Shown: positions 8,212 to 16,514 of the stretch, one piece after another
How the letters are laid out: the number at the start of each line of letters is the position of its first letter
Numbering within the stretch: position 1 is the stretch's first letter
Source of the DNA: Persephonella sp. KM09-Lau-8
GTDB taxonomy: Bacteria > Aquificota > Aquificia > Aquificales > Hydrogenothermaceae
Direction: 5' to 3'
NCBI RefSeq assembly: GCF_000703085.1
Contig: NZ_JNLL01000001.1
Span: 62,001-126,000 of the forward strand
Length of the DNA: 64,000 nt
The notes under the pieces: generated by a model
The model's input: the letters and a program-made list of their open reading frames with translations, nothing else
What the model was told of the DNA's origin: nothing
Database searches by the model: none
Translations under genes and position numbers: made by a program

Positions 8212-10284
8212 TTGATTATAGATACAGTATGCACCTATTGCGGTGTAGGCTGTGATATATCCTTCAGCCTTGATGATGGTCAAATCATAAAAGCCTTTGC
8301 AAAAAAAGAAGGGGAAGTATCCCTTGGAAAGCTATGTATAAAAGGTCGTAAAGGTTGGGAGTATCTATATTCTCCTTATAGAATAAAAAAACCCAGAATT
8401 AAAAAGGAGTTTATAGAAAAGAATAAAGAGCTTTTTCCATCTTATATAAAGGGTAGATTAAACACACTAATTGATTTTGACCAGAAATTTTATGAAGCAG
8501 ATTTTGACCTTGCCTGTGATATAACCGCATGGAAATTAAATCAGATAAAAGAAAAATACTCCCCCTATGCAATAGCAGGTATAGGTGGAGCAAGAACAAA
8601 CTGTGAAAGTGCATATTACTTCCAGAAATTTATCAGAAAATATATAGGTTCTCCTCATATTGACAACTGTGCCCGTGTATGCCATTCTCCATCCCTGAAG
8701 GGAATGAGAACAACTATCGGGGAAGGTGCTGCAACAAATCCCTTTAATGATATTTACAACACAGAATTTTTAATTGTGATTGGTTCAAACACAACAGAAG
8801 CACATCCAATTGTGGCAAATAGAATTTTGGATGTGGTCAGAGAAGGAATTCCCCTTGCCGTAATAGATGTCAGGGAGATACCATTATCAAAATTTGCCAC
8901 CTATCAGCTCACTATTCCCTTTGAAACCAATCTCCTTGTCCTGAATATGATGGCAAGGGTTATTATAGAGGAGAATCTTTATAATAAGCAGTTTATAAAG
9001 GAAAGGGTAAAAGGATTTGAAGAATATAAAGAAAAAATACTTAATGACCCTTACACAGACCCTGACCTGTTTCTAAAAATCAAAGGGTATGAGGACTTAC
9101 CAGAAAAAATACGACAGGTTGCAAGGCTATATGCCACAAAAAAATCCATGATACTCTGGGGGCTCGGAGTTACTGAGCATATAGACGGTAGTTATACTGT
9201 AATGGCAATTACTCATCTTGCCCTTTTAACAGGAAATATCGGGAAAAAAGGTGCAGGACTTATGCCACTTCGGGGACAGAATAATGTTCAGGGTGCCTGT
9301 GATATGGGCTGTCTTCCATACTACGACCCTGATTACAGGACACCACAGGAAATAGGTCTTATGACCCCTGATATCATAGATGCAATCTTAGAGGGAAAAA
9401 TAAAAGCCATTTATAACATAGGCGAGGACATTGCCCATATACATCCTAACCAGAATAAAATTCATAAAGCTTTAAAACAGCTTGAGCTTTTAATTGTAAA
9501 TGAACTATTTCCCAACGAGATTACAGAGTATGCAGATATTATTTTCGGAGTAAAAAGTGCTTACGAAAAAGAAGGTGTTTATGTGAATGCAGAAAGAAGG
9601 CTTCATCTATCCCAGCCTGTTATAAACTCAGACCTGCCTGATGACTGGCAGGTTTTAGATGAAATAGCCAAAAGAATGGGAATAAATACATCCTATAAAA
9701 ATTCTGAGGATGTATGGAATGAAGTAAGGAAAGAAGTACCGGAAAGGTTTTCAGGGGCTTCCTATGAAAAGCTCAAACAAAACAGGCTAAGAGGCTTACA
9801 ATGGCCTGTTAAAGAAAATGATACCCCTATCCTGCATATAGACAAATTCAGGACACCAGATGGATATGGAAAGTTTCATTACAAACAATGGGAAAAACGG
9901 GGAATGGTTGCCGAACTACTGGAGGAAGATGGATTTTCTGACTTTTACCTGACTACAGGAAGAGCCTTAATCCATTATAACAATGCTGCTCAGACCAAAG
10001 AGTGTATATCTCTTATATCAAAAATGAATGAGGATAAACTGTTTGTGAGCGAAGAAGATAGGGAAAGACTTAATAATGCTCAGAAAGCAATTCTAAAATC
10101 CCAATATGGAGAATCGGAAGTTCTAAATATTGAGTATGTTCCATGGCTAAAAAAGGGAACTTTATATACAACTTTTCACTTTGCAAAAAGTAAGATTAAT
10201 TTTCTATTTGGAAATGAATCAGATTTCTTTGTAAAAACAGCAAGATTTAAAGCTGTAAAAGTCAAAATCATTCCTGTTCATTAA
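8212..10284 (+). CDS. formate dehydrogenase-type molybdopterin oxidoreductase (Cys form)
   Basis: A 690-residue DMSO-reductase superfamily catalytic subunit. A [4Fe-4S] cluster is formed by Cys7, Cys10, Cys14 and Cys42. The segment ARVCHSPS places Cys157-His158 where formate dehydrogenases have Sec/Cys140-His141 (E. coli FdhF numbering), so it most resembles Cys-type formate dehydrogenase alpha subunits, as does the C-terminal molybdopterin dinucleotide domain (GRALIHYNN, later THFHFAKS-like TTFHFAKSKIN). It has no Tat signal and would be cytoplasmic. The start is TTG (8212) after AAGGAG. No Fe-S, diaphorase or membrane subunit genes adjoin it, so the electron partner is unknown. Another substrate is possible. 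Confidence 0.8.
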   Translation: MIIDTVCTYCGVGCDISFSLDDGQIIKAFAKKEGEVSLGKLCIKGRKGWEYLYSPYRIKKPRIKKEFIEKNKELFPSYIKGRLNTLIDFDQKFYEADFDLACDITAWKLNQIKEKYSPYAIAGIGGARTNCESAYYFQKFIRKYIGSPHIDNCARVCHSPSLKGMRTTIGEGAATNPFNDIYNTEFLIVIGSNTTEAHPIVANRILDVVREGIPLAVIDVREIPLSKFATYQLTIPFETNLLVLNMMARVIIEENLYNKQFIKERVKGFEEYKEKILNDPYTDPDLFLKIKGYEDLPEKIRQVARLYATKKSMILWGLGVTEHIDGSYTVMAITHLALLTGNIGKKGAGLMPLRGQNNVQGACDMGCLPYYDPDYRTPQEIGLMTPDIIDAILEGKIKAIYNIGEDIAHIHPNQNKIHKALKQLELLIVNELFPNEITEYADIIFGVKSAYEKEGVYVNAERRLHLSQPVINSDLPDDWQVLDEIAKRMGINTSYKNSEDVWNEVRKEVPERFSGASYEKLKQNRLRGLQWPVKENDTPILHIDKFRTPDGYGKFHYKQWEKRGMVAELLEEDGFSDFYLTTGRALIHYNNAAQTKECISLISKMNEDKLFVSEEDRERLNNAQKAILKSQYGESEVLNIEYVPWLKKGTLYTTFHFAKSKINFLFGNESDFFVKTARFKAVKVKIIPVH

Positions 10285-10356
10285 GATGTAATGAAAATGT
10301 AACATTTTTATCTTATTATTAATTATTAACAGAGGTCGAGGAGGGTTAATATAAAA

Positions 10357-11112
10357 TTGAGAAAACTCCTGTGGATACTTCTTATTGGTTTATTTGTTTC
10401 CTCAGCAATAGCCCAGAATGAAGACAGGAAGGATTATACTAATCAGTTACGGGAGCTAATTTATCAGTTCAAAAATGCTCCTGCAGATGAAAAATATATA
10501 TACATGAACAAAATTAAACTCCTTATCCGACAGTTAAAAGCTGAAGAAAGACAGATTGTTCTTAAACAGGTAATCCATCAGATTAAAGAAAGCCAAAAAA
10601 GACAGGATAAAAGAGATACTGAAAGACGACACAACAAGAGAAGTGATGAGACCAGACATTCAAAAAACAAAAATCAGAATGGAAAACACTCTAAAAATTC
10701 AGGTAAAGATAATAAATCCCATAACAAAGGAAAAAACGCCCGTAATAAAACCAATAACCATCATAAATCAGCAAAAGATTATCATAACAATGTAAACAGA
10801 TATAAAAATTTCGACAAAGAAATTGCAAAGCCAATTATGAAAAATATGCCTTCCAGAGACTTTACTACCAGAAATTTCAATAGCCGTAGTAATAAGAATA
10901 TTAATAGGAAAGACAGGGAAAACAATAGAAAATCTCATAGGGATATCAGCAAAAAAGAAAGAAAGTATGAACATAGAAATCTTAATAGGGAAAAAGATAG
11001 AAAGAATAAAGATTTCAGAAAGGATTTCAATAGGGATATAAAAAAATACAAAAATAAGTTATTGAAAAAATACAAAAATTATAAAAAAATAGATAATGTT
11101 ATGAGATGGTAG
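10357..11112 (+). CDS. very basic exported protein of unknown function
   Basis: A 251-residue protein with a clear signal peptide (1-19, ending SSAIA; mature protein starts QNEDRKDY). Residues 20-85 form a predicted helical region (LRELIYQF, LKAEERQIVLKQVIHQI) that faintly recalls Spy/CpxP-like periplasmic proteins. The rest, about 165 residues, is low complexity: Lys, Arg, Asn and His with few hydrophobics and no Cys, so it should be highly charged and disordered. The start is TTG at 10357 behind a GAGG-containing leader (GTCGAGGAGGG). It heads a run with an outer-membrane barrel protein and a two-component system. Function unknown; metal, polyphosphate, nucleic acid or surface binding are only possibilities. 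Confidence 0.75.
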   Translation: MRKLLWILLIGLFVSSAIAQNEDRKDYTNQLRELIYQFKNAPADEKYIYMNKIKLLIRQLKAEERQIVLKQVIHQIKESQKRQDKRDTERRHNKRSDETRHSKNKNQNGKHSKNSGKDNKSHNKGKNARNKTNNHHKSAKDYHNNVNRYKNFDKEIAKPIMKNMPSRDFTTRNFNSRSNKNINRKDRENNRKSHRDISKKERKYEHRNLNREKDRKNKDFRKDFNRDIKKYKNKLLKKYKNYKKIDNVMRW

Positions 11113-11136
11113 TTTAGATGAAAGGGGTAGTTTTTC

Positions 11137-11898
11137 TTGATACACAGAATAATATTTTTGGTGTTGCTGGGGATGTTATTAAAGTCTGCAATTGCTTTTA
11201 CAGACAGTGATTTTGACGGGGTGGAGGATAGCATAGACAGATGTCCTGATACCCCTTTTGATGTGCTGGTAGACCAGTATGGCTGTCCCATAGAAAATGA
11301 AGAGCAGAGCTCTGGTTGGTTTTCTGCAAAAGTTGGTGGAAGTTATTACACAGACGAAGAAGATGAGACTTCTTATGCTTCAGTCTATCTATCTTATGGA
11401 TATAAATCCTGGTATTTCTCATTAAGCTCTAACTATTACATATATGATTCCTTCTATAAAAAAGGAGGCATGGGAAGTTCTTACATCTCTGGAAGTTATA
11501 CATTTTCCACTGAAAATCTTGATATTACACCAGGATTAACTATAAAAATCCCAACGGCAAAAAAAGAATTTGGAAGCAAAAATGTTGATTTATTACCTTC
11601 AATAGATGCTGATTTTTATATAGGGAATTTTGATATTTTTGCATATTACGGACTGATTTTCAGGGGTAGATCCAGTGATAACCAGTATTCTGCTTCAGTA
11701 GGAGCAGGTTATCAGTTTAATGACAGCATATATTTAAGCGGTTCATACGATTTTGATGAGGATAATAGTAAATATCTCTCTGCTTTCTCTGTTTTTGATA
11801 TTACAGATAAATACTTTTTAACACTTAGCTATAGCTATGGACTTAATAAAAAAGCAATAGATAATTACTTTTCTTCTCAGTTTGGGGTGAGATTTTGA
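11137..11898 (+). CDS. outer-membrane beta-barrel protein with thrombospondin type 3 repeat
   Basis: A 253-residue protein: signal peptide 1-20 (ending KSAIA), one calcium-binding thrombospondin type 3-like repeat (DSDFDGVEDSIDRCPDTP, about residues 23-40) closed by a second Cys in QYGCP, then about 190 residues of alternating aromatic/polar beta strands (YASVYLSYGYKSWYFSLSS and similar) ending in Phe (FGVRF), the usual outer-membrane insertion signal. Starts at TTG (11137), 24 bp after the basic protein. Its last 4 bp overlap the response-regulator start, so barrel and two-component genes are translationally coupled. It may be a sensor-linked porin or structural protein; no specific function is shown. 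Confidence 0.8.
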   Translation: MIHRIIFLVLLGMLLKSAIAFTDSDFDGVEDSIDRCPDTPFDVLVDQYGCPIENEEQSSGWFSAKVGGSYYTDEEDETSYASVYLSYGYKSWYFSLSSNYYIYDSFYKKGGMGSSYISGSYTFSTENLDITPGLTIKIPTAKKEFGSKNVDLLPSIDADFYIGNFDIFAYYGLIFRGRSSDNQYSASVGAGYQFNDSIYLSGSYDFDEDNSKYLSAFSVFDITDKYFLTLSYSYGLNKKAIDNYFSSQFGVRF

Positions 11899-12524
11899 GT
11901 ATTAAAGTGCTGCTTGTTGAGGATGACAGAAATTTAGCAGATAGTTTGAAAAAATATTTAAAGTTAAATGAAATTGATGTGGATACTGCGTATACGTATG
12001 AAGAGGCTTCACAAAAAACACTGGATATAAAATATGACATATATCTTGTGGATATTAACCTTCAGGATGGGAATGGAATAGAGCTTGTAGAGGCGTTGAA
12101 ACTTTCACAGGATAATACACCTGTTATTTTTATAAGTGCCTTAACCGATTTAGGAACAATTGCAAAAGGATTTGAGGTTGGAGCAGAGGACTATATTAAG
12201 AAACCTTTTGACCCTGATGAGCTGGTTATAAGGATAAAAAGTAAGGTAAGGAAGAACTCTCTGCAAGAGATAAAATATGGAGATTTGATTTATAAGGATG
12301 GTAGATTCTTCAAAAATGGAAGTGAGGTGGAACTTGGGGAGGTTATGAGAAATATACTACTGACTCTACTTGAAAATCAGGGAAAGGTGGTTCCAAAAGA
12401 AACCCTTTATGACCTGATGATAAATCCCTCTCCGACGGCTTTAAGGGTGCTGATTAACAGACTAAAGAAAAAAACAGGCATTGAAATAAAGTCAGTTCGG
12501 GGACTTGGTTATGTCGTGGATTAA
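11895..12524 (+). CDS. OmpR/PhoB-family response regulator
   Basis: A 209-residue DNA-binding response regulator. Receiver domain 1-118 with acidic pair Asp10/Asp11, phosphoacceptor Asp53 in YLVDIN, Ser81, and Lys103 in YIKKPF; then a winged-helix output domain (about 125-209) ending SVRGLGYVVD, slightly shorter than usual. Starts at TTG (11895), inside the stop region of the barrel gene (TTGA overlap), and its end overlaps the kinase gene. It likely regulates its own envelope locus, an inference from position. Confidence 0.93.
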   Translation: MSIKVLLVEDDRNLADSLKKYLKLNEIDVDTAYTYEEASQKTLDIKYDIYLVDINLQDGNGIELVEALKLSQDNTPVIFISALTDLGTIAKGFEVGAEDYIKKPFDPDELVIRIKSKVRKNSLQEIKYGDLIYKDGRFFKNGSEVELGEVMRNILLTLLENQGKVVPKETLYDLMINPSPTALRVLINRLKKKTGIEIKSVRGLGYVVD

Positions 12525-13602
12525 GTCCCCCCTACTCTCCCCCGCAACACGCTATGAGAAGGAGGCCTTAATTAAGGCTTTCCTTCTCCTTTTTATTTCT
12601 CTGGAAGTTCTGTTGATTATTATTTTATATCTTTATTATCAAAATCAAGTGATAAGATTAAAAAATGAGATATTTTTAGAGTTAAAAAACTATAGCTACA
12701 CCTTAAAAGGCAAGGATTTCAAAGTTGATATTGTGCCTAATTCTCCTGATATAAAGTTTTATCAGCTGTATAACTCGGATAAAGAATTTTATATATATGT
12801 CCCTATACCCTCAATAAAAGATGAGGTTCTTAAAATAATTTACCCATCGGTCAAGATTGATAAAGAGATTTCCAAAATAAAGAAACAGGTATTAATTATC
12901 TATATAGTTGCGACGGTTATTATTGCATTTGTTTCTATAATATTTGCATCTTATTCCTTAAATCCAATCAGAAGGTCTATACAGATTATAGATAATTTTG
13001 TTACAGAGCTTATCCATGATATTAATACTCCTTTATCTTCAATTTTTATAAATCTAAAGATACTAAAGAAAAAATATAATGATGAAGAAATATCCCGAAT
13101 TGAAACGGCTGCAAAACAGATAGCCTCTCTTTATGAAAATATGTTGATTCTTTCAAAGGAAAGAGAAAAGATACAAAAAGAGATAGATTTAAAAAAACTT
13201 ATTACTGAAGAAGTGGAAGTTTTCAAGAATAATTATCCTGATATAAAAATAGCTTTATATCTTGAAGATAAAAAGATAAAGGCTGATGAAGCAGCATTAA
13301 AAAGAATCATTTCAAATCTTCTTATGAATGCTTTTAAACACAACGTAAAAAATGGACATATTTATATCACCCTTACAGATGATTATCTGGAAATAGAGAA
13401 TAGCAGTAAACCTATAAAAAATCCTGATAGATTGTTTGAAAGGTATTACAGAGAATCCCCACGAGGATTAGGCCTTGGACTTACAATAGTTAAAAAGCTT
13501 GTTGATGAGCTTGGATTTAGAATAATGATTAGAACTACAGATAATAGCTTTATTGTCAGACTTTATTTTAAAAAGGGTGGACAAAGCCACCCTAAAGATT
13601 AA
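12511..13602 (+). CDS. membrane sensor histidine kinase
   Basis: A 363-residue kinase from ATG 12511 (an in-frame TTG at 12505 would add two residues). Two membrane segments at about 22-43 and 128-149 flank a small periplasmic domain of about 85 residues. The H-box is ELIHDINTPLSS (His169), the N-box NLLMNAFKHN and the G-box GLGLGLTIVKKL, so it should be active. There is no HAMP domain of normal length. It overlaps the response-regulator gene by 14 bp. The small periplasmic domain could sense the products of the two upstream genes. The 3' end contains the convergent acnA terminator hairpin. Confidence 0.92.
   Translation: MSWIKSPLLSPATRYEKEALIKAFLLLFISLEVLLIIILYLYYQNQVIRLKNEIFLELKNYSYTLKGKDFKVDIVPNSPDIKFYQLYNSDKEFYIYVPIPSIKDEVLKIIYPSVKIDKEISKIKKQVLIIYIVATVIIAFVSIIFASYSLNPIRRSIQIIDNFVTELIHDINTPLSSIFINLKILKKKYNDEEISRIETAAKQIASLYENMLILSKEREKIQKEIDLKKLITEEVEVFKNNYPDIKIALYLEDKKIKADEAALKRIISNLLMNAFKHNVKNGHIYITLTDDYLEIENSSKPIKNPDRLFERYYRESPRGLGLGLTIVKKLVDELGFRIMIRTTDNSFIVRLYFKKGGQSHPKD
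13570..13593 (-). terminator. terminator of acnA, located inside the 3' end of the kinase gene
   Basis: AGGGTGG / CCACCCT form a 7-bp stem with a 6-nt loop. On the minus strand a TTTTT run follows, so it should end acnA transcription. On the plus strand it encodes the last kinase residues (GGQSHPKD). Confidence 0.65.
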
Positions 13603-16337
13603 CTTTCTCTGATTATTTTTCTCAGAACCATTGGCAGTATTCCACCATTTTGGAAATACTCAACATCAACCACTGTATCAAGTCTGGAGATTACTTTGAA
13701 TTCTACAACTTCACCATTTTCTTTTGTAGCCCTTACAGTTAATTCTTTTCCAGGTTTCATATCTTCTATACCGATAATCTCATAAGTTTCTGAACCATCA
13801 AGTCCAAGCTCTTCCCAGCCTTCTCCTTCTTTGAACACCAGTGGTAAAACTCCCATTCCAACAAGGTTAGATCTGTGTATTCTTTCAAATGATTTAACAA
13901 TTACTACTTTAACCCCAAGTAGCTGTGTTCCTTTTGCTGCCCAGTCCCTTGAAGAACCTGTTCCGTATTCTTTTCCACCTAAAACAATAAGAGGAACTCC
14001 TTCTTTTGCGTATTCAACCGCTGCATCATAAACAAACATCTCTTTCTTCTCAGGGAATTTCAGTGTATATCCACCTTCTTTTGGTGCAACCAGTTTATTT
14101 TTGATACGAACATTTGCAAATGTTCCCCTTACCATTACTTCATGGTTACCTCTTCTTGCACCATAAGAGTTAAACTCCTCAACTGGAACGCCATGTTCAA
14201 GGAGATATTTTCCTGCTGGATATTCTGGAGGAATTTTACCTGCAGGGGAGATATGGTCAGTTGTTACACTATCTCCAAGCAGTTCAAGGACTCTTGCTCC
14301 TTTGATATCGGTAGGAGGATTAACTTCTACTGTAAAGTTATCAAAATATGGAGGCTTTCTTATATATGTTGATGCTGGATCCCATTCAAATGTTTCTCCT
14401 GTAGGAGCTTCAAGAGCCTGCCAGTATTCATCTCCAAAAAGGATATCTTTGTATTTTTCTTCAAATACTTTTTCATCAAGAACATGATTCATAATTTGTT
14501 TAATCTCTTCCTGGGAAGGCCAGATATCCTTCAGATATACAGGATTTCCATTCGGGTCTTTGCCTATAGGCTCTGTTGTCAGGTCTATATCTGTTCTACC
14601 TGCGATTGCATAGGCAACAACAAGTAATGGAGAGGCAAGCCAGTTTGCCTTCACATCAGGGTGAATTCTTGCCTCAAAGTTCCTGTTTCCTGATAAAACT
14701 GCAGATACAATAAGGTCATTTTCTTTGATAGCTTTTTCTATTTCTGGGTGTAAAGGACCGCTGTTTCCAATACAGGTTGTACAACCAAATCCAACAATAT
14801 GAAATCTTAAAGCTTCCAGATAAGGAAGCAGTCCTGCTTTTTTCAGGTATCCCTCAACAACACGGGAACCGGGGGCAAGGGATGTTTTCACATAAGGTTT
14901 AACTGATAAGCCTTTTTCAACAGCTTTTTTAGCAAGCAGACCAGCTCCTATTAAAACAGAAGGGTTAGAGGTATTTGTGCAGGAAGTTATTGAAGCAATT
15001 ACAACTGAGCCATCTCCAATAACTACTTCCTCACCATCAAGATTGATTTTGGCTATTTTCTTACCTTTGTGTATTCTACATTCGCCAATTTCCATATCTT
15101 TGCCTGCTTCATCTTCAAAGGCTGTGATTTCTTTTATATCAATTTCTCTGTTGTAGTTACAGTTAAGCAGGTCTATGAATGTTTTTTTCATATCCTTAAG
15201 ATTAACCCTATCCTGTGGTCTTGATGGTCCTGCCAGGGAAGGTTCAACCTGAGACATATCTATCTCTATAACATCTGTATAATCAGGGTCATTTTTGCCG
15301 TCGTAGAATAGCATATTTTCCTTTGTATAAGCCTCAACAAGCTCAGCTGCTTCTTTTCTGTTTGTGAGTTTTAGGAAGTTTATAGTTTCATCATCAACAG
15401 GGAAAAATCCCATTGTTGCTCCGTATTCTGGAGCCATGTTTGCAATAGTTGCCCTGTCTGGAAGGGATAACTTCTTAACACCTTCACCGAAGAATTCAAC
15501 AAATTTTTCAACAACTCCATATTCTCTAAGTTTCTGGGTAATTGTTAGAACAAGGTCTGTTGTTGTTGCACCTTCAGGAAGTTCCCCTGTCAGTTTAACT
15601 CCGATAACCTCTGGGATTTTCATATAATAAGGTTGTCCAAGCATTACAGCTTCAGCCTCAATACCACCAACACCCCATCCAAGTACACCAAGACCATTTA
15701 TCATTGTTGTGTGGGAGTCTGTTCCAACAAGTGTGTCTGGATATGCTACAGTTTCCCCATTTTCCTGAGATTTCATAACAACCTGTGCTATATACTCAAG
15801 ATTTACCTGATGGATAATACCGCTTCCTGGAGGGAATATTCTCAGGTTATCAAATGCATTCTGAGCCCATTTAAGAAGCTGGTATCTTTCTTTATTCCTT
15901 TTGTATTCCATCTCAAGATTTTTCTTTAGAGCCTCTTCTGTTCCAAAAAAATCAATCTGAATAGAGTGGTCTATAACAAGATCAACAGGGACAAGGGGAT
16001 TAACTTTTTTAGGGTCTATACCCAGTTCTTTTGCTGCATCTCTCATGGCTGCAAGGTCAACAACCCCCGGAACACCTGTAAAATCCTGCATTATAACCCT
16101 TGCAGGATGAAAAGGAATTTCCACAGGTGTGTCATAACGCTTTTTCCAGGTTGCTATCTCTTCTATATGTTTTTCAGTAACAACTCTGCCATCAAATTTT
16201 CTGATAATATTTTCTGCAAGAACTCTTATTGAAAATGGAAGTGTTTCTACTCCTGGGTGAAGCTGATTTAATTTTTCCAGACTATAAATTTTGTAGCTAT
16301 TTCCATTTACAATGATATTTTTAGCAAAATCTCCCAT
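13599..16337 (-). CDS. acnA: aconitate hydratase A (AcnA/IRP1-type)
   Basis: A 912-residue aconitase interconverting citrate and isocitrate via cis-aconitate. The [4Fe-4S] ligands lie in SITSCTNTSNPS and GFGCTTCIGNSGPL; the swivel domain carries GDSVTTDHISPAG and KEYGTGSSRDWAAKG. Order and length are those of the AcnA/IRP1 class. The ATG follows AAGGAGATGAG. It overlaps the convergent kinase gene by 4 bp. It lies 177 bp downstream of acnB but behind the acnB terminator, so it probably has its own promoter. In chemolithoautotrophic Aquificota the enzyme serves the reductive TCA cycle; this role is inferred from lineage. Confidence 0.96.
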   Translation of the reverse strand: MGDFAKNIIVNGNSYKIYSLEKLNQLHPGVETLPFSIRVLAENIIRKFDGRVVTEKHIEEIATWKKRYDTPVEIPFHPARVIMQDFTGVPGVVDLAAMRDAAKELGIDPKKVNPLVPVDLVIDHSIQIDFFGTEEALKKNLEMEYKRNKERYQLLKWAQNAFDNLRIFPPGSGIIHQVNLEYIAQVVMKSQENGETVAYPDTLVGTDSHTTMINGLGVLGWGVGGIEAEAVMLGQPYYMKIPEVIGVKLTGELPEGATTTDLVLTITQKLREYGVVEKFVEFFGEGVKKLSLPDRATIANMAPEYGATMGFFPVDDETINFLKLTNRKEAAELVEAYTKENMLFYDGKNDPDYTDVIEIDMSQVEPSLAGPSRPQDRVNLKDMKKTFIDLLNCNYNREIDIKEITAFEDEAGKDMEIGECRIHKGKKIAKINLDGEEVVIGDGSVVIASITSCTNTSNPSVLIGAGLLAKKAVEKGLSVKPYVKTSLAPGSRVVEGYLKKAGLLPYLEALRFHIVGFGCTTCIGNSGPLHPEIEKAIKENDLIVSAVLSGNRNFEARIHPDVKANWLASPLLVVAYAIAGRTDIDLTTEPIGKDPNGNPVYLKDIWPSQEEIKQIMNHVLDEKVFEEKYKDILFGDEYWQALEAPTGETFEWDPASTYIRKPPYFDNFTVEVNPPTDIKGARVLELLGDSVTTDHISPAGKIPPEYPAGKYLLEHGVPVEEFNSYGARRGNHEVMVRGTFANVRIKNKLVAPKEGGYTLKFPEKKEMFVYDAAVEYAKEGVPLIVLGGKEYGTGSSRDWAAKGTQLLGVKVVIVKSFERIHRSNLVGMGVLPLVFKEGEGWEELGLDGSETYEIIGIEDMKPGKELTVRATKENGEVVEFKVISRLDTVVDVEYFQNGGILPMVLRKIIRES

Positions 16338-16489
16338 GGCTCATCTCCTTGATGTTTTTTTAATCTATATAACAAATTATTTGCAAAAAGGATGATTTAC
16401 AACATCTATTTTTAGCAGGGAATTAAATATTGGATTAGAAAAGGTGGGATTTTATATTAGATGAAAAAAGATTTGCAGATTTAGAAAAA

Positions 16490-16509
16490 GAAGGGGCTTT
16501 TGCCCCTTC
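16490..16509 (-). terminator. Rho-independent terminator after acnB
   Basis: GAAGGGGC and GCCCCTTC pair around a short loop 6 bp beyond the acnB stop. On the minus strand it is followed by CTTTTTC. It separates acnB from acnA. Confidence 0.75.
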
Positions 16510-16514
16510 CTTGA

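Noticed and set aside
8650..8710. Selenocysteine in the formate dehydrogenase-type enzyme
   Set aside because: The codon at the catalytic site is TGC for Cys within ARVCHSPS; there is no in-frame TGA, so no Sec is needed.
15633..16232. Plus-strand open frames opposite acnA
   Set aside because: They lie antisense to a clearly conserved gene, lack ribosome binding sites and read as unstructured Cys/Phe/Ser-rich sequence.
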